DNA of 64,000 bases from Candidatus Gastranaerophilales bacterium. GTDB lineage: Bacteria > Cyanobacteriota > Vampirovibrionia > Gastranaerophilales > Gastranaerophilaceae. Position numbers and translations under genes: made by a program. Positions 35,646-43,286 of this stretch are shown in pieces (position 1 is the stretch's first letter; each line of letters begins with the position of its first letter). Location of the stretch: NCBI GenBank assembly GCA_900552525.1, contig UNSK01000002.1, forward strand, positions 1 through 64,000, written 5' to 3'. The notes below the pieces were generated by a model, which was not told the origin of the DNA, ran no database searches, and was given only the letters and a program-made list of their open reading frames with translations.

Positions 35646-35695
35646 CCCGAAAGTAAATAGTAATAAAATTTTAGATTAGAAAGGACATTATAGAA

Positions 35696-36025
35696 ATGGC
35701 AGTACCAAAGAAAAGAACAGGGCACAGTGCTCAAGGAAAAAGAAGATCAAACTGGAAGGCAGCAAAGCCTGAATTAACAACTTGTCCAAACTGCGGTGCA
35801 AAAGCATTAACTCACACAGTTTGTACAGCTTGCGGAACATACAAGGGTAAAGTAGTTTCTAAAAAAGCAGAAGGCTATGTTGAGGAAGCTAAGGAAGAAG
35901 TAAAAGAAGTTAAAAAAGCTAAAAAATCAGCAAAGAAAGAAGAAGCTGCTCCGGAAGTTGAAGTAAAAGCAGAAGAAAAAGCTGAAGTAGTTGAAGAAGC
36001 TTCTGAAGAAACTCCTGAAGCTTAG
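35696..36025 (+). CDS. rpmF: Ribosomal protein L32 with long Lys/Glu-rich C-terminal extension
   Basis: 109 residues; L32 is normally about 57-60. Residues 1-62 are classic L32: MAVPKKRTGHSAQGKRRSNW, then zinc-binding C-x2-C (CPNCG) and C-x2-C (CTACG). The remaining 47 residues are a low-complexity Lys/Glu/Ala/Val tail (for example EEVKEVKKAKKSAKKEE), probably disordered or helical. The extension may be a lineage feature. It is located in the usual yceD-rpmF-plsX order. Confidence 0.92.
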   Translation: MAVPKKRTGHSAQGKRRSNWKAAKPELTTCPNCGAKALTHTVCTACGTYKGKVVSKKAEGYVEEAKEEVKEVKKAKKSAKKEEAAPEVEVKAEEKAEVVEEASEETPEA

Positions 36026-36058
36026 TATTGGAAAAGAATTAATAAAGGGATGAGTTAG

Positions 36059-37114
36059 ATGACAAGAATAGCTATAGATGCGATGGGGGGGGACCACGCT
36101 CCGTTTGAGATTGTTGCAGGTGCAGTATGGGCAGCAGCAGAATACGGCGTAGCGTTGGAGTTAGTCGGAAAACAGGACAGAATTGAACATTGTCTTGAAG
36201 TAATTCAGCAGGAAGGTTTTTTATCTGATTGCGGTAAGGCCGGCAGAAAAAGAAGGGTGAGAGTAGATGTAAAATCTCTCGACATCAAAGTAACTCACGC
36301 GTCTGAAATAATTGAAATGGGCGAAGCTCCAGGACAGGCTATTCGTAAAAAGAAAAACTCATCAATAGTATTGACGGTAAATTCAGTTGCGACAGGAAGC
36401 TCTGATGCTCTTGTTGCTGCTGGCTCTACCGGTGCTGCTATGGCATCAAGTTTGTTCGGACTTGGAAGAATTCCTGGAATTGACAGACCTGCTATTGCAG
36501 TTACTCTGCCAACGATGAAGAAACCTATTGTTATAATTGACGGCGGTGCAAACAGCAACTGTACCCCTCAAATGCTTAAACAATTTGCAATTATGGGGCA
36601 GACATTCTCTAAAAATGTTCTGGGAATTGAAAACCCGCGTGTAGGTGTTCTTAATATCGGCGAAGAAGCCGGCAAGGGAAATGAACTTGCCCAGCAGACT
36701 TATAATCTTCTTGAAGAGGAAAAAGAAAAGTTTAACTTTATGGGAAATGTTGAGGGCAGAGAATTATTCCTCAATGTTTGTGATGTAGTTGTTTGTGACG
36801 GCTTTGCAGGGAATGTTGTTCTCAAAGTTACAGAAGGAACTTCTTCATTATTGTTCAAAATGATTAAAAGTGAATTCAAATCAGACTTTCTCGGAATGCT
36901 TATAGGTATCCTTGCAAAACCATTTATGAAACGAATTTACGAAAAAATTAATTATGAAGAATTTGGCGGCTGTTTGCTTCTAGGGGTTAAGGGTATTACT
37001 GTAATTTCTCACGGCAGAAGCAGGGCTTATGCTATAAAGAATGCAGTAAGAGTAGCTAAAGAAGCTGTTGAAACAGGCGTAAACAGAAAGATTTCCGAAT
37101 CTATCGGAGCGTAG
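36059..37114 (+). CDS. plsX: Phosphate acyltransferase PlsX
   Basis: 351 residues. It begins IAIDAMGGDHAPFEIVAGA and has SSDALVAAGSTGAAMASS, PTMKKPIVIIDGGAN, GVLNIGEEAGKGNEL and VCDGFAGNVVLKVTEG, the PlsX family landmarks. It converts acyl-ACP to acyl-phosphate for glycerol-3-phosphate acylation by PlsY. It contains a somewhat longer insert near residues 45-70 than usual. It sits between rpmF and fabH, the standard order. Confidence 0.95.
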   Translation: MTRIAIDAMGGDHAPFEIVAGAVWAAAEYGVALELVGKQDRIEHCLEVIQQEGFLSDCGKAGRKRRVRVDVKSLDIKVTHASEIIEMGEAPGQAIRKKKNSSIVLTVNSVATGSSDALVAAGSTGAAMASSLFGLGRIPGIDRPAIAVTLPTMKKPIVIIDGGANSNCTPQMLKQFAIMGQTFSKNVLGIENPRVGVLNIGEEAGKGNELAQQTYNLLEEEKEKFNFMGNVEGRELFLNVCDVVVCDGFAGNVVLKVTEGTSSLLFKMIKSEFKSDFLGMLIGILAKPFMKRIYEKINYEEFGGCLLLGVKGITVISHGRSRAYAIKNAVRVAKEAVETGVNRKISESIGA

Positions 37115-37154
37115 GGATATTTCGTCCCAATAGGGTAAGAGGAGTAATTAATCA

Positions 37155-38165
37155 ATGGGAAATAATACAATTCCTTTAAAAATTGCCGGTGTCGGGTACA
37201 GCATTCCAGATACGGTTATAACTAATGACGATTTAACAAAATTATATGATACTTCTGATGAATGGATTTACAGCAGAACAGGTATTAAAGAAAGACGCGT
37301 AGTATCAGGTGAACAAAACGCTGTTGATTTAGGCCTTGAAGCTGCACAAAGAGCTCTGGAAAAGGCTAAAATTAATCCGAATGATTTGGACTTAATTATA
37401 GCAGCATCCTCTGCTCCGCCGGATTTATATCCTGCTATAGCATGTCATATACAAACAAGGCTTGGTATAACTACGCAGATTCCTGCTTTTGATATTACAG
37501 CAGCTTGTACCGGTTTAATCTATGCCTTGAATATTGCTAAAGCTTATATTGCATCAGGTATGTACAAAACAATTCTTCTTGTAGCAACGGACAACAATTC
37601 ACGTCTGGTTAACTGGGAAGATAGAGGAACTTCTATACTGTTCGGAGATGGTGCTGGTGCAATGGTTGTTACAGCATCTGATGACGGGGTGGATGATATT
37701 ATTGCAATTGATATAAAAGCTGACGGAAGCATAGGTGACCTTATTGAACTTGCTTTTGACGGCAAGAACTGTCCTTTAGTGGAACAGTATGAACCAAAAC
37801 CTCAGGGAATTAGAATGAATGGCAGGGGTGTTTATACTTTTGTTGCTAAAGTTCTTCCTCATTATGTAGAACAATTAATTGCTGATGCAGGGATGAAGGC
37901 TGAAGATATTGATTATTTAATTCCGCATCAGGCAAATATAAGAATTATTCAGGCTGTACAAGAGCGTTTGGGATATTCTGATGACAAAGTAGTTACTAAT
38001 ATTAAATATTACGGTAATACATCTGCAGCATCTATTCCTCTTGCTCTGGCTGAAAGCGTAGAAAAAGGGAATGTTAAACTCGGTTCTACTGCAATTCTTT
38101 GCGGATTTGGTGCTGGTATGACCTGGGGTGGTGCTATCGTAAGATTAAGAGAAGGTATTTGCTAG
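37155..38165 (+). CDS. fabH: 3-oxoacyl-ACP synthase III (FabH)
   Basis: 336 residues, thiolase fold. The catalytic cysteine is in FDITAACTGLIYAL, the histidine in DYLIPHQANIRII, and the asparagine in YGNTSAASIPLAL. GFGAGMTWGGAIV is the C-terminal signature. It starts each fatty-acid chain by condensing acetyl-CoA with malonyl-ACP. GAGGAG precedes the ATG. Confidence 0.96.
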   Translation: MGNNTIPLKIAGVGYSIPDTVITNDDLTKLYDTSDEWIYSRTGIKERRVVSGEQNAVDLGLEAAQRALEKAKINPNDLDLIIAASSAPPDLYPAIACHIQTRLGITTQIPAFDITAACTGLIYALNIAKAYIASGMYKTILLVATDNNSRLVNWEDRGTSILFGDGAGAMVVTASDDGVDDIIAIDIKADGSIGDLIELAFDGKNCPLVEQYEPKPQGIRMNGRGVYTFVAKVLPHYVEQLIADAGMKAEDIDYLIPHQANIRIIQAVQERLGYSDDKVVTNIKYYGNTSAASIPLALAESVEKGNVKLGSTAILCGFGAGMTWGGAIVRLREGIC

Positions 38166-38201
38166 TACCGATTTAAAATTTAATTTATAGGAGTATAAAA
38201 T

Positions 38202-39146
38202 ATGAAAAAAGTCGCATTTTTATTTCCCGGGCAGGGTTCCCAGTCTGTTGGTATGGGAAAAGACTTATACGATAACTTTGAAGCTGCCAAAAGTGTTTTT
38301 GATACAGCTGATAAAACTCTTAATAAGAGTATAACAACAATTTGTTTTGAAGGGCCGGAAGATGAATTAAAGCTGACTGTTAATACACAGCCTTCAATTG
38401 TTACAACATCAATTGCAGCCCTTGAAGCTTTTAAATCAGAATTAAACATTACGCCTGATTATACAGCGGGTCATAGCTTAGGCGAATACTGTGCGATGTA
38501 TACAGCCGGTGTAATGAGTTTGGAAACTACTTTGAAAGCTATTCAAAAACGAGCAGACTTAATGGGACAGACAAAGGGTGGAAGCATGGCTGCAATTCTT
38601 AATGCTCCGGAAGGTGCTGTTGAAGAAGCATTAAAAGAAGCTTCTGAAACCGGCTATGTTGATGTGGCAAACTACAATTCACCTGTTCAGGTTGTAATAA
38701 CCGGTGACAGTGCTGCCGTACAAAAAGCCGGTGAACTTCTGCTGGAAAAAGGTGCAAGAAGAGTTGTACCGCTTGCAGTATCCGGTGCTTTTCATTCAAA
38801 ATTTATGGAAAATGCAGGCAGTGAATTTGCAGGTTTTGTTTCAGATTTAAGCTTGAATGATGCAAAAATGCCGGTTATTACGAATGTTGATGCTGAAATG
38901 ACAACTTCAAGCGAAGATTTCAGAGCTAAAATGCCTAAACAGATTTCATCTTCTGTACACTGGACACAAACAATTCAGAAAATGGTTTCAGAAGGTGTGG
39001 ATACATTTATTGAAATCGGCCCTGGAAAAGTTCTTGCTGGTTTGAATAAAAAGATTGCTCCTGAAGCTTCTGTTTATAATATTTATGATAAAGCTTCTCT
39101 GGAAGCAGCAGTAAATGCTTTGAAAGAACAAATGGCTGGTGTTTAG
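38202..39146 (+). CDS. fabD: Malonyl-CoA:ACP transacylase (FabD)
   Basis: 314 residues. FLFPGQGSQSVGMGKDLY at the start, the nucleophile elbow GHSLGEYCAM, the catalytic histidine in AVSGAFHSKFM, and IEIGPGKVLAGL near the end. It loads malonyl groups onto ACP for chain extension. It lies 36 bases after fabH in the fab operon. Confidence 0.96.
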   Translation: MKKVAFLFPGQGSQSVGMGKDLYDNFEAAKSVFDTADKTLNKSITTICFEGPEDELKLTVNTQPSIVTTSIAALEAFKSELNITPDYTAGHSLGEYCAMYTAGVMSLETTLKAIQKRADLMGQTKGGSMAAILNAPEGAVEEALKEASETGYVDVANYNSPVQVVITGDSAAVQKAGELLLEKGARRVVPLAVSGAFHSKFMENAGSEFAGFVSDLSLNDAKMPVITNVDAEMTTSSEDFRAKMPKQISSSVHWTQTIQKMVSEGVDTFIEIGPGKVLAGLNKKIAPEASVYNIYDKASLEAAVNALKEQMAGV

Positions 39147-39147
39147 T

Positions 39148-39627
39148 ATGAAAAAAATACATTATATTTTATTAATAATACTAGTAATAGTAGGTCTTGT
39201 AAGACTGGTTTACGAGTATCGTGCACATAAAGATGAATTGTTTGCTGCTGCTAAATTTGAAAGCCGCCAAAGGGACGTTACTAAAAAAGGTGCGCCTAAA
39301 GTTCAGATTGTTAATAGCGTGGCTGAAGTAGAAAGAATATTTAACAATAATCTTGCGTCTTGTACACCTGTCAATATTGCAACAGAAGACAATACGAATT
39401 ATGTTATATACGGTAAAGACGGAGGAAAATGCTCTTTTGAAAAATATTCACCTTCTTTATGTCTGCAATGTCTAGTTCCATCAGATGTTGCTGAAAAATA
39501 TTCAAGAGCATGGATTGGTTTTGATTCATTTGTAAATGAGGTAAATAACAACCCAAATTACTGTAAAATAATTACTTCAGAACAAAACAAACAGTCAAAA
39601 AAGGGAAAAAATAAGGAGAAAGATTAA
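39148..39627 (+). CDS. Membrane-anchored protein of unknown function in the fab operon
   Basis: 159 residues from the ATG at 39148, one base after the fabD stop. One N-terminal hydrophobic helix (about residues 4-22) is followed by a polar domain with five or six cysteines (for example SLCLQCL) and a Lys-rich tail (KQSKKGKNKEKD). No family is recognised. The last base overlaps the fabG start, so translation is coupled to fabD and fabG, yet fabDG normally has no gene between them. The cysteines suggest disulfides or metal binding outside the cytoplasm. Confidence 0.65.
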   Translation: MKKIHYILLIILVIVGLVRLVYEYRAHKDELFAAAKFESRQRDVTKKGAPKVQIVNSVAEVERIFNNNLASCTPVNIATEDNTNYVIYGKDGGKCSFEKYSPSLCLQCLVPSDVAEKYSRAWIGFDSFVNEVNNNPNYCKIITSEQNKQSKKGKNKEKD

Positions 39628-40358
39628 TGACAGAAAGAAAAATTGCTTTAATTACAGGCGGCTCTCGCGGTATTGGTTTAGCTTGTGCGTTGGAACTTGC
39701 TAAGGCAGGATGCGACATTATTATTAACGATATCTGCGAAGCTGAAAAAGCACAGCCGGCTCTTGATGAAATCAAAGCTTGCGGTGTAAATGCTTATTTC
39801 TATCAATTCGATGTTTCAAATGACGAACAAGTTCAGGCAGCTGTAGATAAAATGATTGCTGAACACGGAAAAATTGATATTCTGCTTAATAATGCAGGGA
39901 TTACAAAAGATGGTCTTTTCGTAAGAATGGATATGGAGCAATGGGAAAGAGTTATCAAAATTAACTTAACAAGTGCTTATTGTGTAACTCACGCTGTAAT
40001 TAAGCATATGATGAAGGCTCGTCAGGGTTCTATTATTAATATGTCAAGTATTGTAGGCCGTCACGGCAATGCAGGTCAGGCAAACTATTCTGCTTCTAAA
40101 GCCGGTCTTATCGGTTTGACACAAACTCTTGCAAAAGAATTCGGCGGAAGAAACATCAGAGTTAATGCAGTATGCCCTGGTTTCATCCAGACTGCCATGA
40201 CTCAAGATTTAGCAAATATTGATGAATACTTAAAGGCTATTCCTATGAAAAGACTCGGTACTCCGGAAGATATTGCAAAAGTTGTTAAATTCCTTGCACT
40301 TGATACTGATTACGTAACTGGTCAGGCTATAGAAGTTGCAGGCGGGTTGATGATTTAG
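39627..40358 (+). CDS. fabG: 3-oxoacyl-ACP reductase (FabG)
   Basis: 243 residues, short-chain dehydrogenase/reductase. The NADPH site is TGGSRGIGLA, followed by LLNNAGIT, the catalytic Ser in INMSSIVG, Y-x3-K in YSASKAG, and the C-terminal DTDYVTGQAIEVAGGL. It performs the first reduction of the elongation cycle. Its start overlaps the stop of the preceding gene by one base. Confidence 0.95.
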   Translation: MTERKIALITGGSRGIGLACALELAKAGCDIIINDICEAEKAQPALDEIKACGVNAYFYQFDVSNDEQVQAAVDKMIAEHGKIDILLNNAGITKDGLFVRMDMEQWERVIKINLTSAYCVTHAVIKHMMKARQGSIINMSSIVGRHGNAGQANYSASKAGLIGLTQTLAKEFGGRNIRVNAVCPGFIQTAMTQDLANIDEYLKAIPMKRLGTPEDIAKVVKFLALDTDYVTGQAIEVAGGLMI

Positions 40359-40374
40359 TTAATAAATAATAAAC

Positions 40375-40412
40375 AAAAAAAGAGGCGAAGAAAATATCCG
40401 CCTCTTTTTTTT
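40375..40412. terminator. Bidirectional terminator after fabG
   Basis: The AGAGGCG (40381-40387) and CGCCTCT (40399-40405) stem is extended by A- and T-runs on both sides. It would stop transcription from fabG and from the convergent gene. Confidence 0.85.
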
Positions 40413-40419
40413 GTTTTTA

Positions 40420-41298
40420 CTATGGTCCATATGGTCTGAATAAATCTATTAAATCAACTTCATTATGAGCCATATCTTGCTGTATTTCTTTTCTGCGTTT
40501 GCCTATTGCCAGTAGCTGCTCATACTCGGGATTAAAGTCGTTAGAAGATATGTACTCAGACGTTTGAAGTTCCGTCGGACGCGGGTTTTTAACAACTATA
40601 TGTTCTTGAGCACCGTGGGATTCTAGATAACTTTGTCCGTCATTATACATGTGGCTATTATATCTATATGTTTTGTTGTTTCTATTAGTATACATTTTAG
40701 AAGTATAGCGGTGTGTCCAACCTTTTGACATTTCGATTTCGGGCTGCTCTTTGCCCAATTGTTTATATGTTAGTTTGATATCTTTTCTAGGATTAAAAAT
40801 AATTTCTTCGTGATAATTTCCCCTGTCAATAGTTGTTATCATAGGATTTGATTTTCCGTTTGAAGCATACGGGTCAAAATAGCGTCTTACGATACTTCCA
40901 TCGGCTCTTGTTTCTTCAACACATTTGAATTCTTCAATATTTTTATTGAATATTTTACCTGTATTCACTTTTGGACGTGAAGCGGCAAGTTTTTCTGCGG
41001 CTTCTATTGCAGCAGCTTTTTTTGCTTCAGTGATATTCTGGTAATTAGTTCCTTTTTGAGTAAATTTTCCAGAATTAGTTTCAGTATATCCGTTGGTTCG
41101 TGTTAACGAGTGCTGCACTCCTACAGTATCATAAGGTCGTGTTCGCATATCTTTGTAACCACTTTTGAGCGGACATTCTGCATAAATTCTATCCATAGAG
41201 GCTTTGCAGGCATAGTCATTTAATCCGTTACCTGAAGAATGGTTAAAATCCAATTCTTTATGTTCAAGTGTGCCTGTTTTGCTGTAGTCTTTTTGCAA
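40420..41298 (-). CDS. Hypothetical protein lacking a normal start codon, inserted in the fab cluster
   Basis: The frame is open from 41502 to 40420, but the codons from 41502 down to 41299 contain no ATG, GTG or TTG; the first possible start is TTG at 41298 (292 residues), without a ribosome site. The upstream codons still look coding (FDKENRPFIWETKTV), and a strong AGGAGGAGG sits right at the frame opening. The product is hydrophilic, Tyr/Asn/Arg-rich, with no recognised domain. It may be a 5'-truncated or frameshifted gene, or use a rare start. It separates fabG from acpP. Confidence 0.45.
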   Translation of the reverse strand: MQKDYSKTGTLEHKELDFNHSSGNGLNDYACKASMDRIYAECPLKSGYKDMRTRPYDTVGVQHSLTRTNGYTETNSGKFTQKGTNYQNITEAKKAAAIEAAEKLAASRPKVNTGKIFNKNIEEFKCVEETRADGSIVRRYFDPYASNGKSNPMITTIDRGNYHEEIIFNPRKDIKLTYKQLGKEQPEIEMSKGWTHRYTSKMYTNRNNKTYRYNSHMYNDGQSYLESHGAQEHIVVKNPRPTELQTSEYISSNDFNPEYEQLLAIGKRRKEIQQDMAHNEVDLIDLFRPYGP

Positions 41299-41604
41299 AC
41301 GTATGTTTTCGCCGTAACACCAGTACTTTGTTTTATCTTTATCAATAGTAATTTTGTCGCCGCCAAAAACACTTCTACTTTCTTTTCTTGTAACAGTTTT
41401 GGTTTCCCAGATGAATGGACGGTTTTCTTTATCAAATATTGTGAATTTTCGTTTGCCTTTGCCTAAATAATCAAGCCTTGCAAGTCCTTTTTCTCCCTCC
41501 TCCTATAAGCACTACAACTGGAATACAGGTGTTTTAAATTCGTGTTTACAAAACTTAATATAACAAGTGGAAATCTAACAAAATGTAACAACTTCTTAAA
41601 TTAA

Positions 41605-41632
41605 TTGCAAAAATATCTTTAAATGATATAAT
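41605..41632 (+). promoter_or_regulatory. acpP promoter
   Basis: TTGCAA, 16 bases, TATAAT with an upstream TG (extended -10). The predicted start lies about 35 bases before the acpP ATG. Confidence 0.65.
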
Positions 41633-41676
41633 TCAATAGAATAGTGTATTACACAATAATGAAGAGGATAAAAAAC

Positions 41677-41907
41677 ATGAGTACATTTGAAAAAGTAAAA
41701 AAAGTTGTAGTTGACCAATTAAGCTGCGATGAAGCTTTAGTTACTCCGGAAGCAAGCTTTACAGCTGATTTGGGTGCTGATTCTCTAGATACAGTTGAAT
41801 TAGTTATGGCTTTTGAAGAAGAATTCGGATGCGAAATTCCTGATGAAGAAGCTGAAAAAATTCAAACTGTTCAAGATGCAGTTAACTACATCGATTCACA
41901 CTCATAG
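41677..41907 (+). CDS. acpP: Acyl carrier protein AcpP
   Basis: 76 residues from the ATG at 41677, preceded by GAGGA. The phosphopantetheine site is the serine of [12 protein letters not shown]. The acidic helix II ([16 protein letters not shown]) is typical of fatty-acid ACPs. It carries growing acyl chains for the Fab enzymes encoded around it. Two further carrier proteins with DSID sites are encoded in the Ape-like cluster. Confidence 0.95.
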   Translation: MSTFEKVKKVVVDQLSCDEALVTPEASFTADLGADSLDTVELVMAFEEEFGCEIPDEEAEKIQTVQDAVNYIDSHS

Positions 41908-41986
41908 TAAGATTTGAATTTATATGAGGAGGGTGAGGATTTTATATATTTTCGCCCTCTTATTTATTATTTAAGGGAAAAAGAAT

Positions 41987-43240
41987 ATGACAAAACGTAG
42001 AGTTGTAATAACAGGGATGGGAGTCGTAACTCCATGCGGTATAGGGGTCGAAAAATTCTGGGATTCTATGCTAAATGGAAAAAGCGGGGTTTCTCTCATT
42101 GAATCTATAGATACAGAAAAACATACAGTAAAAATTGCTGGTGAAATTAAAGATAAAGATTTTAACCCTGAAGACTATATGAGTTCAAAAGATGCAAACA
42201 GAATGGACAGATTTACTCAGTTTGCAATGGTCGCATCTGATGAAGCTATAGCTGATGCCGGTTTGGATGAAGCCGGTATTGACCCGTATAGAATTGGCGT
42301 TATGGTTAGTTCTGCAGCTGGCGGGTTTAAAACATTTGAGAAAAATCATATGGCAATGATACAGAAAGGACCTACAAAGGGCTCTCCTTTTACTGTCCCT
42401 ATGCTTATTGTAGATATGGCCTCCGGCAGAGTTTCTATGAAACACGGCTATAAAGGCGTTAATAAAGCAGTTGTGTCTGCCTGTGCAACTGGCTCTCACT
42501 CAATTGGTGATGCTTTCAGAACAATTCAGTACGGCGATGCTGATGTAATGGTTGCGGGCGGATGCGAAGCTACGATTACTACACTTGGTATTGGTGCTTT
42601 CACTGCTGCAAGAACATTATCAAAAAGAAATGATGAGCCGGAAAAAGCTTCAAGACCTTATGACAAAGATAGAGATGGATTTGTTATGGGTGAAGGAGCC
42701 GGGGTTCTTGTTCTTGAAGAATATGAACTCGCTAAAAAACGCGGTGCTCACATTTATGCAGAAATTGTTGGTTATGGCCAATCTGCTGATGCTTATGATA
42801 TGGTTGCTCCTGATCCTGAGGGAAATGGTGCTATTAAGTCAATGGAATTAGCTCTTGCTGATGCCGGACTTAAACCTGAAGATATAGATTATATTAATCC
42901 GCATGGAACAAGCACAGGGCTGGGTGATGTTGCTGAATCTCAGGCAATTGCTAAGATTTTTGGTGATAAAGACCAGAATAAAAATCTAGTTGTAAGCTCA
43001 ACTAAGAGTATGCACGGTCATATGCTGGGTGCAACAGGAGCTGTTGAAGGTATTGTTTGTGTTAAAGCAATTACTGACGGCAAAGTTCCTCCAACAATCA
43101 ATCTCGATAATCAGGATGAACATGTTGCTAATCTTGACTATGTTCCGCACAAAGCAAGAGATAAAAAGGTTAACGCTGCACTTTCAAATTCTTTTGGGTT
43201 TGGCGGTCATAACGCAACTCTTGTTTTCAAAGCTGTATAA
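41987..43240 (+). CDS. fabF: 3-oxoacyl-ACP synthase II (FabF)
   Basis: 417 residues. The catalytic Cys is in VVSACATGSHSIGDA, the two histidines in INPHGTSTGLGD and STKSMHGHMLGATGA, and SNSFGFGGHNATLVF is the C-terminal signature. It elongates acyl-ACP chains. It follows acpP by 79 bases, the common acpP-fabF pair. Confidence 0.96.
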   Translation: MTKRRVVITGMGVVTPCGIGVEKFWDSMLNGKSGVSLIESIDTEKHTVKIAGEIKDKDFNPEDYMSSKDANRMDRFTQFAMVASDEAIADAGLDEAGIDPYRIGVMVSSAAGGFKTFEKNHMAMIQKGPTKGSPFTVPMLIVDMASGRVSMKHGYKGVNKAVVSACATGSHSIGDAFRTIQYGDADVMVAGGCEATITTLGIGAFTAARTLSKRNDEPEKASRPYDKDRDGFVMGEGAGVLVLEEYELAKKRGAHIYAEIVGYGQSADAYDMVAPDPEGNGAIKSMELALADAGLKPEDIDYINPHGTSTGLGDVAESQAIAKIFGDKDQNKNLVVSSTKSMHGHMLGATGAVEGIVCVKAITDGKVPPTINLDNQDEHVANLDYVPHKARDKKVNAALSNSFGFGGHNATLVFKAV

Positions 43241-43254
43241 TTGAATAAAATAAA

Positions 43255-43286
43255 TAAAAAAGCAGGGAACAATCCCTGCTTTTTTA
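43255..43286. terminator. Bidirectional terminator after fabF
   Basis: AGCAGGGA (43261-43268) and TCCCTGCT (43273-43280), loop ACAA, with A-run before and T-run after. Confidence 0.88.

Noticed and set aside
41220..41435. Minus-strand reading frame of 71 codons
   Set aside because: It overlaps the longer frame 40420-41502 in another phase, is Lys/Thr-rich with low complexity, and has no ribosome site.
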